Notes: generated from the letters alone by a model not told the origin. Shown: positions 9,822 to 19,614, counted from the stretch's first letter. The stretch: DNA of 64,000 nt from Improbicoccus devescovinae (GCA_036245095.1 BSWA01000001.1:479076-543075), one strand, 5' to 3'. Program-made: numbers and translations.

Positions 9822-10008
9822 GGCGCTAAAAATTGCAAAATGGGGGGTCTCTCAACATTAAATTTTTAAAAGCATCGTCAATGTTTTCTTTTGCAGAATA
9901 AAATGAAATATTTTCAGCCATAGAAATCTCCTTAAAAGTCATATTTTCAAAGAATTTCAAAATAATTCTTCTTCTTTGTTTTACAGGAAGCAAATTTATT
10001 TTGTTTCT
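9822..10008 (-). pseudogene. fragment of a sigma-70-like regulator (region 4)
   Basis: A 187-bp piece trapped between two D elements. It reads 'LRNKINLLPVKQRRRIIL' then 'KFFENMTFKEI', which matches closely the C-terminal part of the sigma-70-like gene at 60005-60609 ('LRNKINSLPEKQRRRFIL'). Both ends are cut by the flanking IS copies, so no full gene exists. It shows that this type of regulator occurred at a second locus. Confidence 0.75.
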
Positions 10009-10843
10009 TAGATAGTGTCTACACAAAATTTGACATTCTTAAATCAATGAAATAAACTTAAAAACTATGAATAATTTACAAAACAGACATGATTTAAAAA
10101 ACAAACAATGGCTTAAAATAGAACCGATAATCAAGAAATTAATCGGAACTTGGGGGAAGCAACGCAAAAGATAATCAAACTTTGTGAATGCCTGTTTTTG
10201 GATAACTCGAACAGGCGCACCATGGCGTGATTTGCCACCGCAATATGGCAAGTTTAACGCTGTTCATCGAAGGTATAAACGATGGTGTGATCGTGGAATT
10301 TGGGATTCGATTCTTGCTGAATTGATAGATGACCCAGATTTTGAATGGCTAATGATAGATGCGTCTCATGTCAAAATTCATCCACATGCAGCAGGAGCAA
10401 AGGGTGGAAACCAAGACATGGAGCGCACAAAAGGGGGCTCAATTCCAAAATTCACCTGGCTGTGGATGCGCATGGTATGCCGATCAAAACTACTATCACA
10501 GAAGGTACCAAAGCTGATTGCAAAATGGCTATCCCTCTCATTAAAGGGATAAAAGCTGAGAATTTACTTGCCGACAGAGGCTATGATAGCAATGAAATTG
10601 TTGAGTTTGCAAAAAAATGTGGTATGAATGTAATTATCCCACCAAAAAAGAATCGGAAGATTCAACGAGAATATGATAAATACTTGTACAAGTTACGCCA
10701 TTTGGTTGAAAACGCTTTTTTAAAACTAAAACGACTTCGTGGCGTAGCCTCGCGCTATGCAAAAACGACTTCTTCTTTTCGAGGTGCGGTCACGATTGCT
10801 TCAATTTTACAGTGGTTGAGGATTCTTGTGTAGACACTATCTA
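10009..10843 (+). mobile_element. type-D IS5/IS427-like element, copy 2
   Basis: TA flanks at 10009-10010 and 10842-10843, with GATAGTGTCTACACAA ends. It is oriented opposite to copy 1, and the pair brackets a 187-bp sigma fragment. Its transposase start (10067) is followed by two small deletions relative to copy 3: one G in the G run near 10150 and one T near 10185. These break the first frame. Confidence 0.88.
10067..10833 (+). pseudogene. IS427-type transposase of copy D2 (frameshifted)
   Basis: The same protein family as in copy D1. The N-terminal start MNNLQNRHDL is out of frame with 'FWITRTGAPWRD' because single bases are missing in the GGGGG and TTT runs. Downstream, the two halves meet at ACAAAAGGGGGC, where a -1 shift would join them. 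The C-terminal frame also has an inserted base near 10755, so the last residues differ ('SRYAKTTSSF' instead of 'SRMQKRLL'). Probably inactive. Confidence 0.78.
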
Positions 10844-10845
10844 GA

Positions 10846-11055
10846 AAACAAGAAGAAAACGCAAATAATGCGAAACAAGACAAAGAAACCGCAAATCAAA
10901 AGGAAATTGCAAAGCAAGGAGAATCTAAGAAACAAGAAGAGAGCGCGAAACAAATGGAATCTGAGAAGCAAGGAAAATCTGAAAATCAAAAAGAAAACAT
11001 AAAGATGCAAAACAAGACAAAGAAACTGTGAATCAAAAAGAGGCACAAAATGCTT
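10846..11055 (+). pseudogene. 3' remnant of a Lys/Gln/Glu-rich prophage protein
   Basis: Reads as degenerate repeats of the KQEES/KQGES type, then shifts frame near 10998 and ends 'KEAQNA' with a stop overlapping the ssb start codon. In the related module at 47441-48088 the gene just before ssb encodes an ERF recombinase, but this tail is far more repetitive, so the parent gene is uncertain. The 5' part was lost at the D2 insertion. Confidence 0.5.
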
Positions 11056-11469
11056 AACTCAATAGTACTTATGGGACGTCTAACCGCAGATCCTGAGCTA
11101 AAGAAACCACAAAATGATAAATACTTCGTAAAGTTCAACATTGCCGTTAATCGTTATTCCAAAGACAAAGAACATTCAGGAGCAAACTTTTTTAAAGTTG
11201 TAGCGTGGGAAAAGACAGCAGAATTTATCTGTAATTATTTTGCTAAAGGAGATCCAATCGTTGTTGAAGGAAACGTAAAGACAGGCTCGTTTACAGATGA
11301 TGAAGGGGTTAAGAAAAAAACTTTTGAAGTCTGGGTCAGACAAGTTAATTTTTCTGTCTCTAAAAAGATAGATGGGAATTCTGAAACCGATCAAAGTTCT
11401 GGTTCACTGGCAAACAGAACATATTTGAAGCAAGGAACTAAAGCGATTGATGATGAGTTGCTGTTTTGA
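11050..11469 (+). CDS. ssb: single-stranded DNA-binding protein (prophage)
   Basis: A 139-residue OB-fold protein: 'LNSIVLMGRLTADPEL', 'FNIAVNRY', 'FFKVVAWEKTAEFICNYFAKGDPIVVEG' are the standard SSB blocks. The acidic C-terminal tip IDDELLF is the partner-binding tail. A GAGG motif 6 nt upstream supports ATG 11050. It heads a small prophage replication module (11050-13405). Paralogues are at 41110 and 48081. Confidence 0.93.
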   Translation: MLNSIVLMGRLTADPELKKPQNDKYFVKFNIAVNRYSKDKEHSGANFFKVVAWEKTAEFICNYFAKGDPIVVEGNVKTGSFTDDEGVKKKTFEVWVRQVNFSVSKKIDGNSETDQSSGSLANRTYLKQGTKAIDDELLF

Positions 11470-11492
11470 AAATTATTTTAAGGAGTTTGTGA

Positions 11493-12270
11493 ATGCAAAA
11501 TGAATGCTTTTTAGCATATCACAGTTATCTTGAAATTTGTTCATCGCTCAATGATGCGGAGTTTGGGGGGGCTTATGAGAGCTGCGCTGAAATATAGCGC
11601 AGCAAAAGATACACCAAATCTTCTCAGAAATGAAAATCATCTTTTTGTGATGATAAAGATGAATATAGATAGAGACAGCCAAAAATATGCAGAGAAATGC
11701 GAAACAAATAAAGCAAATGCTTCGAAACGTTGGATGCAGTCGCATACGACCGTATGCGAACGTATACCGGTTGATGCGAATTGTACCAATAAAAATAAAA
11801 GTAAAAATAATGTTATAAAAGAAAGTATTGCTAACGCAATACCAAAGAAAAAATTTGATGAGTTTAAAAACGTGATGCTCAAAGACATAGAGTTTGAAAA
11901 GCTGATGCCGAATACGGCGAAGAAGCAAAAGAATCTATCGAATACTCGTCGCCACATCGAGATGAAGGGCTACAAGGCAAAATCTCACTATTTGGCAATC
12001 AAAAAGTGGGTTGTGTTGAATTTGCGAGAACAAAAATTGAGAGAATCTAAACTTAAGAATGGAGGCCAAACCTATGCAAAATTAATACAAGATGTAAAAT
12101 TTACACCGAATATTCCGAAGGAGATAAGCCGCCAGAAGGACTTTACGACAATTAACGGTGAAAAAGTCGAAGTAAAAACGAGATGTGAAATTTGCGGAGA
12201 CCCAACGCTGATAGAGCGAGATGGCTACGAATATTTTCACAAATGCAAATGCGAAAAAAACGAATGCTAA
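11493..12270 (+). pseudogene. phage DUF6291-like protein, frameshifted in a G7 run
   Basis: AGGAG at 11481 and ATG 11493 give MQNECFLAYHSYLE, then the frame breaks in the GGGGGGG run at about 11565-11571. With one G fewer it continues 'GLMRAALKYSA', 'MNIDRDSQKYAEKCE', 'NASKRW', the family signature of small phage proteins near replication genes. The C-terminal half (about residues 120-255) is distinct and ends with a four-Cys motif, 'CEICGDPTLI...HKCKC', likely a zinc ribbon. Single-base slippage in a G7 tract could also be a phase-variable site or an assembly error. Confidence 0.65.
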
Positions 12271-12305
12271 ATGGCAGAATTCTTAAACTTCGAAAAGTTT
12301 CGCTA

Positions 12306-12873
12306 ATGGGTGAGCACAACAAAAATGTTACGTTCGAAAGCTCTGAAACGGGAATAAACCCAGAGTTTGACACTGCTTTTAATCGCTGCAAGAAATACTG
12401 CAAAATGTGGGAAAATGTATTTAAAAATGGCCAAGGAATCTATCTTTTTGGCGACAAAGGTGCCGGGAAAATGCATTACGGCTTGCATTGCCAATGAACT
12501 CATAAAAAATCTGATTCCCGTGCTATTCACAAGTCTTTTTAAAATTTTAAAATCAATAAAATCTACGTTTAATCGGAATTCAGATAAAACAGAGCAGGAT
12601 TTAATAGAGCAATTTTCACAGATTGAATTCCTGGTGGTTGATGACCTAGGAACTGAAATTTTCACTAAAAACGCAGAAGAAACTTGGCTTCAATCTCTTT
12701 CTCTTTTGTTTGATTTGATAAACAGGCGGTATAATGCCAAAAAGCCTACAATATTTTCAAGCAATTATTCTATCAACGATTTGGTGACAATCAGGGGCTT
12801 GCTGGATACGACTGCGGATAGGATATGTGAGATGTCAAATGGCGCAGTAATGAAAATTACCGGTAAATCTTAG
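12306..12873 (+). pseudogene. DnaC/IstB-like helicase loader ATPase, frameshifted at the Walker A motif
   Basis: The first frame contains 'YLFGDKGAGK', the P-loop, then stops. The second frame resumes at once with 'ITACIANELIKNL', and later 'FLVVDDLGTE' (Walker B) and 'PTIFSSNYSI' (sensor I). A single-base change near 12470 (GGGAAAATGCATT) separates the halves, exactly after the Lys of the P-loop. Intact family members load the replicative helicase onto DNA. A related sequence occurs at 42320-42661. Confidence 0.75.
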
Positions 12874-12979
12874 AGGAGCAAAAAAGTTAATAATCTGATG
12901 TTTTGAAGTTTTTACAAAGTTTGAAAATACCAGCAAAGAGAGCCAGCCTCTTTTTTTATGAAGATTATAGGAGAAAAGT

Positions 12980-13405
12980 ATGAATAATGTAAAAGAATTC
13001 TTATCAAAAGCCTGTCTGATAGATAAAAGAATCAACATCAAGATAGAACAAATAGTGAAACTAAGAGAACTTGCCGCAAAAGCAAATTCAGTTTTAAGTG
13101 ACATGCCGCCGGATTCAACAAGAAATTTTAAGAAAATGGAGGATGCGATTGTAAAGATAATAGATCTTGAAAAAGAAATTAGCGAAGACGTTAATAATTT
13201 GACCGACTTAAAGCAAAGAATTGTGAAAGCGATTAAGAAAATAAAGAACGCTGAATATCAGACAATTTTAGAGATGAGATATTTATGCTTTGACAGCTGC
13301 GAAAAGATTGCGGCGAATATGCGATACAGCACACATCAACTTTATAGACTTCATGGAGAAGAGCTCTGTGCGTTAAAATTTGAGTTGATGAATAGACCTT
13401 CCTAA
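12980..13405 (+). CDS. phage DUF1492/ArpU-like regulator with sigma-70 region-4-type HTH
   Basis: A 141-residue protein: a long N-terminal coiled-coil-like helix pair (about residues 10-90), then 'TILEMRYLCFDSCEKIAANMRYSTHQLYRLHGEEL', the helix-turn-helix typical of late-phage transcription regulators. The start is supported by AGGAG at about 12970. The last residues and stop (RPS, TAA at 13403) are supplied by the end of a MITE that begins at 13393, so the native C-terminus may be slightly altered. It closes the first prophage module. Confidence 0.78.
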   Translation: MNNVKEFLSKACLIDKRINIKIEQIVKLRELAAKANSVLSDMPPDSTRNFKKMEDAIVKIIDLEKEISEDVNNLTDLKQRIVKAIKKIKNAEYQTILEMRYLCFDSCEKIAANMRYSTHQLYRLHGEELCALKFELMNRPS

Positions 13406-13537
13406 AACTGAATTATTTTTGGAAATTAAGAGGAAAGAGGAGTACAGAAACGCGTAGCATAATGGTTGTATGTGAGCAGTTTCGAGCACCGCATTGACGA
13501 TGAAATTTGCAAAAAGAATCAGTTTTAGGACAGGTCT
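13393..13537. mobile_element. 145-bp MITE-like element, copy 1
   Basis: Terminal inverted repeats TAGACCTTCCTAAAACTGA and (inward) TAGACCTGTCCTAAAACTGA enclose about 105 bp without coding capacity. The interior recurs at 32018-32124, which supports a real short mobile repeat. The left flank is AAT and the right flank AAG. Confidence 0.7.
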
Positions 13538-13797
13538 AAGTAATTCATAAATTCCATAAAAATTCAGAAATCCCAAAAAAGAAAACTAAAAAACATCCTC
13601 TTACAAAATACGAAAAAAAGAAAAATCGTAAAATTTCAAGCCAAAGAGTAAAAATTGAAAATGTTATTGGTTTTATTAAACGTTTTAAAGTTTTAACCGA
13701 TAAATACAGAAACCTTAGAAAACGTTTTAGTCTCCGGTGTAATTTGATCTCCGGTTTTTGTAATTTTGACCTAATTGTTTAGTTTAGAAATAAGTCT
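13538..13797 (+). mobile_element. 3' remnant of a variant type-A IS
   Basis: Encodes the last ~80 residues of the A-type transposase ('KFHKNSEIPKKKTKKHPLT' to 'GFCNFDLIV') and ends with TTTAGAAATAAGTCT followed by AAT. The terminal repeat differs at a few bases from the main A type (AAATAAGTCT instead of AAAGAAGTCT). The 5' two thirds are missing, cut at the MITE. Confidence 0.72.
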
Positions 13798-13848
13798 AAT
13801 AAACCAATTGATGTAAATATAATTATTAATTTAAAGCCCAAAATATTT

Positions 13849-14844
13849 TCAAGATTTCTTAAAAAATTCTTTCGTATCGGGATCACGTCTAACAGAAGAC
13901 TTATTTTTTTCTAATAATCTAGTAATACTATACAAATCTATCCAGATTTCATTATTGCATTCTTTTTGAGACTCGTCAAAAATAAGCTCAAGGCCCCAAT
14001 GAAGATGACTTTGGGATATGTTATTCACGTTTTCATGAGTACTATACCCCGTGCGGCCTACATAACCAATAACCTCGCCGGCCTCGACGTTTTCATTAAG
14101 TTTCAAATTTATATGAAATGGCTTATTTTGCCGCAAATGAGCATAATAATAATATCTTTTTTTATCTGTACTCCGGATCCCGATGCGCCAGCCACCGTAT
14201 TTATTCCAGCCCATGGCCTCAACGTAACCAGATTCAACCGCAATTACTGGCGTACCAACAGCGCTCATCATATCATGGCCCAAATGTGGCCGAGAATACC
14301 CGAAACTTCGGGATGCGCCGAAATCATCACAATGATTAAAAGGAAACGTTTTTGCTAGCGGAGAATACACCTTAAGACCATATTCTTCTTTTGGTTCTTC
14401 GGAGTCTTTATGTTTCACAGTTCGAATGCCCAGGAACTCGCCTAAAACCGCTGTATAAGCTTCTTTATAATATGATAATAATTTTGCATTCTTCACGATA
14501 TCTTCAATAGGCTGCCCTTGTTTTAATTTTTCCGAGATTCCGGTCACATCTTTTTTGTCATATTTCTCATATTTATTACCATATTTTATTGACAAATACG
14601 ACAAAATATCTATCCAATTAACATGATGTTCTGTATTATATGTACTAATATCTTGTTCCATGCAATCCTGAAGAGCCTCAAGATTTGGTGTAAATTTAAC
14701 ATAATTTATAATTTTCTTCCCATCTATTTGGGCATAAGTTTTATCAGCATGATTCCACATATTAATCCCGAGAATAAAACAGCATGAAAACACGATTGCA
14801 CTCATCAACAAGATAGATGATTTTTTCAACCGAATAAATATCAC
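13849..14844 (-). CDS. M23 family metallopeptidase, membrane-anchored
   Basis: A 331-residue protein with an N-terminal transmembrane/signal anchor (about residues 10-28) and a C-terminal LytM-type domain: 'RPHLGHDMM' (first His and Asp ligands), 'YYYAHL', 'GYVGRTGYSTHENV' and 'SHLHWGLEL' (H-x-H). These form the zinc site of peptidoglycan endopeptidases. In a spore former such proteins act at the engulfing membrane or in division, but nothing here fixes which. Transcribed alone; the flanks are IS remnants. Confidence 0.88.
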   Translation of the reverse strand: MIFIRLKKSSILLMSAIVFSCCFILGINMWNHADKTYAQIDGKKIINYVKFTPNLEALQDCMEQDISTYNTEHHVNWIDILSYLSIKYGNKYEKYDKKDVTGISEKLKQGQPIEDIVKNAKLLSYYKEAYTAVLGEFLGIRTVKHKDSEEPKEEYGLKVYSPLAKTFPFNHCDDFGASRSFGYSRPHLGHDMMSAVGTPVIAVESGYVEAMGWNKYGGWRIGIRSTDKKRYYYYAHLRQNKPFHINLKLNENVEAGEVIGYVGRTGYSTHENVNNISQSHLHWGLELIFDESQKECNNEIWIDLYSITRLLEKNKSSVRRDPDTKEFFKKS

Positions 14845-14935
14845 ATAAATTCATCTCTATTATAAGCTTTAGACTTATTACATATTTATGAGATCTCAAA
14901 ACATATTATGTTATTAATTTTGAGAATATTTACTT

Positions 14936-15027
14936 ATAATTCTGGCAAGAAAAAACGGCATGCTTTAAAATTTCAGTTAGTTGCAGACAAAAAAACAGGT
15001 CAAGTAATTTGCACAAATTTCGCTAAT
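14936..15027 (+). mobile_element. internal fragment of a type-A IS
   Basis: A 92-bp piece of the A transposase ('SGKKRHALKFQLVADKKTGQVICT') that ends at GCTAAT, where another A copy starts. The AAT at the junction fits a 3-bp target duplication, so a second A element inserted into this one. Confidence 0.7.
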
Positions 15028-15238
15028 AGACTTCTTTCCAAACTTAAAAAATAAGTTAGAATATGAAATATGGAACAAAGAAATTTAGAAGCCTCACAGG
15101 AGTCAAAAAAGGAACCTTTAAAAAAATGAGAGAAATCGTAGAAGTCGCTCACCAGATAAAAAAAGCTAGAGGAGGCCGAAAAAATAAGCTGTCTGTGGAA
15201 GAAATGGTTTTGATGACTTTTTAGAATATCTAAGAGAC
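15028..15238 (+). mobile_element. 5' part of a type-A IS
   Basis: Begins AGACTTCTTTCCAAACTT and runs through the first 60 codons of the transposase (frameshifted), then stops abruptly at 15238, where sequence of higher G+C begins. No right end is found. Confidence 0.72.
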
Positions 15239-16230
15239 TATGAACATCAAAGCGAATTGCTGGATAGCTTCTTCCGCGACTACCTGACAATGAAACTCGG
15301 CATGATTACGAAAAAGAACGAGGTCTATAAAGCGTTCCGCGCCTTTCACAATGGTAGCGGGTTAACTATCTGTAAACTTTGCCAAGATAATTATAGCTTT
15401 GCCAAACACACTACACATATATGTATTTCGCCAGGAGCGTCTATGCAATCTTGAAATCGCTTTATGGCGACATACAAGCAGACCACCTGGAGGTTGCCTA
15501 TACATTCCTGCTGCAAGTCCATAACGAGCCAACAAAGGTTTGATATCGATGAAGGACTGCGGGAAATCGTGCGACTTTGCTAAGCTATGTCATACGCCGT
15601 GCCGTCTACGTTATCCCGACAAACTCTCTGAATAAAACTTCCGCCACGATGAATAACAACATCAAGCCGAGCGATTACTTAAATTCGATTAAGGCGTTCT
15701 TTATGTTTCTTGATTTCTATAAAGAGTTCCCGGGTGACAAACCTTTCCTTGATATCTTCCTAACGAGGGACATCAATCACATGAACCGCTGCGGATACAT
15801 TCTTGGGCGGCTTGAAAACTGGGATAATAAGCCAAAAGTTATTGCAGAAAAACTAACCATAGAACTCATCATCCCTGAGAATTCGAATCTTTCTGCTGGC
15901 TGGGTTTCCGATTTAGGTAGCGATTGGAGCGAGATTCAAATTTGATAAGCTGTACACCTGCATTTTCAAGCTCGGTGCATATGTAAACCGAAGTTTAAGA
16001 GCTGTACATAGCTTACAAAGCCGACACCAATTTCGTTGATGTCATCCAGCCAGCATTCGAGACTCCGCTTGGCGATAACATGAAGTTCTCCGACGTCATC
16101 GACCCGAAGGGACTATGTAAGGGCATAACGTGCGTGGGCAGATTGGGCAATGGCGATGTAGAAGTTTTATTGAATAGCTTGAATATGTTTAATTACGTCA
16201 TGTCTATATCGCGCAGGTTAAACTGCAGGA
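15239..16230 (+). pseudogene. ruin of a DUF262-DUF1524-DUF5655 protein (GmrSD-like restriction system)
   Basis: Pieces in several frames follow the order of one known gene type. At 15250-15440 there is 'SELLDSFFRDYLTMKLG' and 'VYKAFRAFHN'. At 15577-15945 there is 'YVIRRAVYVIPTNSLNK', 'YLNSIKAFFMFLDFYKEFP' and 'AEKLTIELIIPENSNLSAGW', matching the DUF1524 His-Me nuclease region. At 16010-16200 there is 'YKADTNFVDVIQPAF' and 'KFSDVIDPKGLCKGITCVGR', matching DUF5655. The catalytic His expected in 'IEHIMPQN' reads Leu here. At least three frameshifts and stops are present. Intact relatives cut modified phage DNA. Base composition is richer in G+C than the neighbours, pointing to transfer. Confidence 0.65.
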
Positions 16231-16377
16231 TGTGGAGTAAAACTACTAGATATTTTATACACAAAAAATGGAATATATTCAATATTTTTATATATTTATC
16301 TATTTTATAATTCCAAAATTATACAAATTAAACAAAAATATTAAGAACATATCCTCCTTTTTTTACATAAGATGACG

Positions 16378-16398
16378 CAGGGACCTTGTTGTCCCCGG
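16378..16398 (+). promoter_or_regulatory. GC-rich hairpin upstream of the collagen-like gene
   Basis: GGGAC-CTTGTT-GTCCC forms a short perfect stem about 35 bp before the start codon, in otherwise AT-rich leader DNA. It could be a terminator of upstream transcription or a leader structure. No run of T follows, so a terminator is less likely. Confidence 0.35.
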
Positions 16399-16429
16399 AA
16401 TTTTAAAATAAAGGAGAGTTAAAAAAATT

Positions 16430-18350
16430 ATGAAATATTGTTCAAACAATTGTTCATGTGGAGATTCAGGTTGTGGAGGTTGTGGATGTTGTGAATCATG
16501 CACACGTTATTGCCCGTGCCCTGGTCCCCGAGGGCCTAAAGGCCCAATAGGCCCGCCAGGTCCAACAGGCCCAATTGGCCCAATAGGTGCTACAGGCCCT
16601 GCAGGCGCAACAGGAGCAACAGGACCGATAGGTCCAATCGGTCCGCCAGGCGCAACAGGTGATACAGGTCCCGCCGGCCCCGCAGGCGCAACAGGTGCCA
16701 TGGGTCCCGCAGGCCCCGCAGGCGCAATAGGCGCTCAAGGCCCCGCAGGCGCAACAGGCGCTCAAGGTGCCGTTGGTCCAGCCGGCCCTGAAGGTGCATC
16801 TGGCCCAGCAGGCCCCGCAGGAGCAATAGGGCAACAAGGCCCCGTAGGTGCAACAGGTCCAATAGGCGCAACGGGCCCAGCTGGTGCAACAGGCCCAGAA
16901 GGGCCAGCAGGCGCAACAGGCGCAACTGGCGCAACCGGCCCAACAGGAGCAGTCGGCCCACAAGGCCCAATTGGCCCAGAAGGCCCCGCAGGTGCACAAG
17001 GCCCAGTCGGCCCACAAGGCGCAGAAGGCCCCGCAGGCCCAGCGGGAGCAACAGGCCCAACGGGCGCAACAGGCGTAGCAGGCCCCGCAGGTGCAACAGG
17101 CCCAGAAGGCCCAACTGGCCCCGCAGGCCCCGCCGGCGCAACAGGCGTAGCAGGCCCTGCAGGCCCGTCAGGCGCGACCGGTGCCACCGGCCCGCAAGGA
17201 CCCGTAGGCCCAGAAGGCCCCGCAGGCACGCCAGGAGCAACAGGCCCGGCAGGTCCAGCAGGCGCAACAGGCGAAACAGGCGCACCAGGCCCGGCAGGTC
17301 CAGCAGGCGCAACAGGCGTAGCAGGCCCTGCAGGCCCGTCAGGCGCGACCGGTGCCACCGGCCCGCAAGGACCCGTAGGCCCAGAAGGCCCCGCAGGCAC
17401 GCCAGGAGCAACAGGCCCAGCAGGCCCAGCAGGCGCAACAGGCGAAACAGGCGCAACAGGCCCGGCAGGTCCAGCAGGCGCAACAGGTCCAGCAGGCGCA
17501 ACAGGCCCGGCAGGTCCAGCAGGCGCAATAGGCCCAGAAGGCCCGGCAGGTCCAGCAGGCGCAACAGGCCCGACAGGTCCAGCAGGCGCAATAGGCCCAG
17601 AAGGCCCGGCAGGCAGCAGGCGCAATAGGCCCAGAAGGCCCGGCAGGTCCAGCAGGCGCAACAGGCCCGACAGGTCCAGCAGGCGCAATAGGCCCAGAAG
17701 GCCCGGCAGGTCCAGCAGGCGCAACAGGCCCGACAGGTCCAGCAGGCGCAATAGGCCCAGAAGGCCCGGCAGGTCCAGCAGGCGCAATAGGCCCAGAAGG
17801 CCCGGCAGGTCCAGCAGGCGCAACAGGCCCGCAAGGCCCGGCAGGTCCAGCAGGCGCAGGCTCTATCGTTGCTTTAGCTTCAGGCGAACCCGTCATTGTA
17901 ACAACTTCGTTGTTTGGCCTTGTTGATACAGGAGCTTTAATTGGATTCGGAAATTCCGCTTCAAGTATTACTCTTGGTTCGATAATTGATTTGACGTCAA
18001 TTTCGGATTTCGCATTTGTGATGCCTCGAAATGGAACTCTGGATTCTATTAGCATTTCTTTTTCTGTTTTAACCGCACTATCTTTAGTTAGTTCCTCTAT
18101 TGTTGTTTCTTTGGGAATTTACACTGCTTCTATCGGGAGCAATTCATTTACCTTAATTTCCTCAATTAATTTACCAGCATTGTCTGACACTGTTACTATC
18201 GGTACAATTATTTCTCAATCAGCAAGTTCATTGGGTATCTCATTGACTATCGGCGAAAAAATCTTAATCGGTGTTTCCGCAACAGCCTCTGGGCTTTCAT
18301 TAGTAAATTTTGTTTCAGGATACGTTAGCGCAGGTCTAAATATTGTTTAA
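16430..18350 (+). pseudogene. collagen-like exosporium glycoprotein with BclB-type C-terminal domain (2-bp frameshift)
   Basis: A Cys-rich head (about residues 1-30, CSNNCSCGDSGCGGCGC) is followed by some 400 residues of uninterrupted Gly-X-Y, largely GPAGATG-type. The tail is 'GSIVALASGEPVIVTT', 'GALIGFGNSASSITLG' and 'TATGLSLVN'-like strands, as in the trimerising C-terminal domain of BclB spore-hair glycoproteins. Near 17614 one repeat reads GGCAGGCAGCAGG where its neighbours have GGCAGGTCCAGCAGG. This 2-bp loss throws the first frame into Arg-rich nonsense that ends at 17926, while the C-terminal domain (to 18350) lies in the other frame. AAGGAGA precedes the ATG. Product location: outer spore surface. 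Confidence 0.82.
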
Positions 18351-18371
18351 TAAAAAAAATTATTAAAAATT

Positions 18372-18404
18372 GCTCTTCTTATATTTACATAAGAAGGGCT
18401 TTGT
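18372..18404 (+). terminator. rho-independent terminator after the collagen-like gene
   Basis: GCTCTTCTTAT and ATAAGAAGGGC pair around a 6-nt loop (18372-18399), followed by TTTGTT. It sits 22 bp after the stop codon. Confidence 0.75.
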
Positions 18405-18483
18405 TATATAATTTGTCTGGCTTGATAATAATAGTTATATCAAAAATTGCCAATAGCGATTTTCGTTTATTTATGGAGGAAAA

Positions 18484-19296
18484 ATGAATAATAAATTTGT
18501 AGCAACTAATTTTCCATCGATCTCTTATGTATGTAAAGTTTCAAATTTATCGGATAAAGAGTACGCAACATCCGAAAATGCCAATATTGAAGAACCTAAT
18601 ATTTCTGAATCTACCGAAATTCAAAAACCAACTAAGCTTATAAACGTTCCGTATATAAATCAAGATGACATTGTTTTTGGGTGCGAAGCAGTTAGCGCCA
18701 CGATGCTACTTCAATATTATGGTTATACAATATCTGAAAAAGATTTTACAGATAGTTATTTAATTCAAAAAGATTGGAATACCAATGAAGACGGGCGGGC
18801 TTACGGACCCGATCCCAATGCGGCATTTCCTGGGAATCCATATATAGATACTGGTGAAAATTGTGGATATGGATGTTTTGCTCCTGCACTTAAAAAATCC
18901 ATTAAGAAAATACTTAATCCGGAACTACACGAAGCTAAAGTTACCACTGGACTAAGTATGAATGACCTTATAATGAATTATATAGATAAAGACAAACCTG
19001 TTTTGCTCTGGGCAACAATGGGCATGGCCAAATCAAGCCCGGGAGATTCTTGGATTATTAATTTTACTGATGAAAATTCTCCATATAAAATCGGAGATGA
19101 ATTTACATGGCCAAGGAACGAACATTGCTTGGTTTTAGTCGGGTATGATACCAAACATTATATCTTTAATGATCCGTATAAAAACAAAGGAGTAATTCCT
19201 TATGAAAAGAGTTTAGTAAATGAAAGGTTTTTAGAACTAGGAAAACAATCAGTCGTTATTTTAAATAAGGAAAAACGAGAAGAAACCCTTCTGTAA
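18484..19296 (+). CDS. C39-like cysteine protease domain protein
   Basis: A 270-residue protein of the peptidase_C39_2 type. 'VPYINQDD...FGCEAVSATMLLQYYG' carries the putative catalytic Cys (near residue 69), and 'NEHCLVLVGYDTKHYIFNDPY' the His and Asp/Asn. In family members this domain processes peptides or acts as a bacteriocin-leader or surface protease. No secretion signal is obvious in the first 60 residues, which are low-complexity and acidic. GGAGG is directly upstream. The substrate is unknown. The position after a spore-surface gene is suggestive only. Confidence 0.78.
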   Translation: MNNKFVATNFPSISYVCKVSNLSDKEYATSENANIEEPNISESTEIQKPTKLINVPYINQDDIVFGCEAVSATMLLQYYGYTISEKDFTDSYLIQKDWNTNEDGRAYGPDPNAAFPGNPYIDTGENCGYGCFAPALKKSIKKILNPELHEAKVTTGLSMNDLIMNYIDKDKPVLLWATMGMAKSSPGDSWIINFTDENSPYKIGDEFTWPRNEHCLVLVGYDTKHYIFNDPYKNKGVIPYEKSLVNERFLELGKQSVVILNKEKREETLL

Positions 19297-19614
19297 GGGC
19301 GCGGTGCATCTGGCATCCACGGATAAAACAGATTATAATATTTTTTGAATATTGATTTTGCTTTCAGGAAAACCATTTACGCAAAAGTTTTTACGTTCCC
19401 AGCTAAGATTTAATTTAATTTGCGGAATTTCTAATTTCGATCTTGATATTTAGTTTCGAAAGAGGCTGATATAAAAAGTACTTTTTTAAAAATTTTTGGA
19501 TATAATTTATTTTAATTCTAAAGTTCTAAATTTAAAAATATAAATTATAATAAAAAGTTTGCAAAAATAAAAAATTTAAAAAAGAATGAATATATTCAAG
19601 GAAGGAAATTACAA
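19297..19614. other. 318-bp non-coding gap
   Basis: AT-rich DNA between the C39-like gene and spmB. A short partial repeat (GGTGCATCTGGCATCCACGG) directly follows the protease gene and may form a small hairpin; otherwise I see no gene. Confidence 0.5.

Noticed and set aside
16496..18055. Long open frames on the minus strand and other plus frames over the collagen region
   Set aside because: They arise because the Gly-Pro-Ala repeat is stop-free in several frames; only the Gly-X-Y frame has a ribosome site and known domains at both ends.
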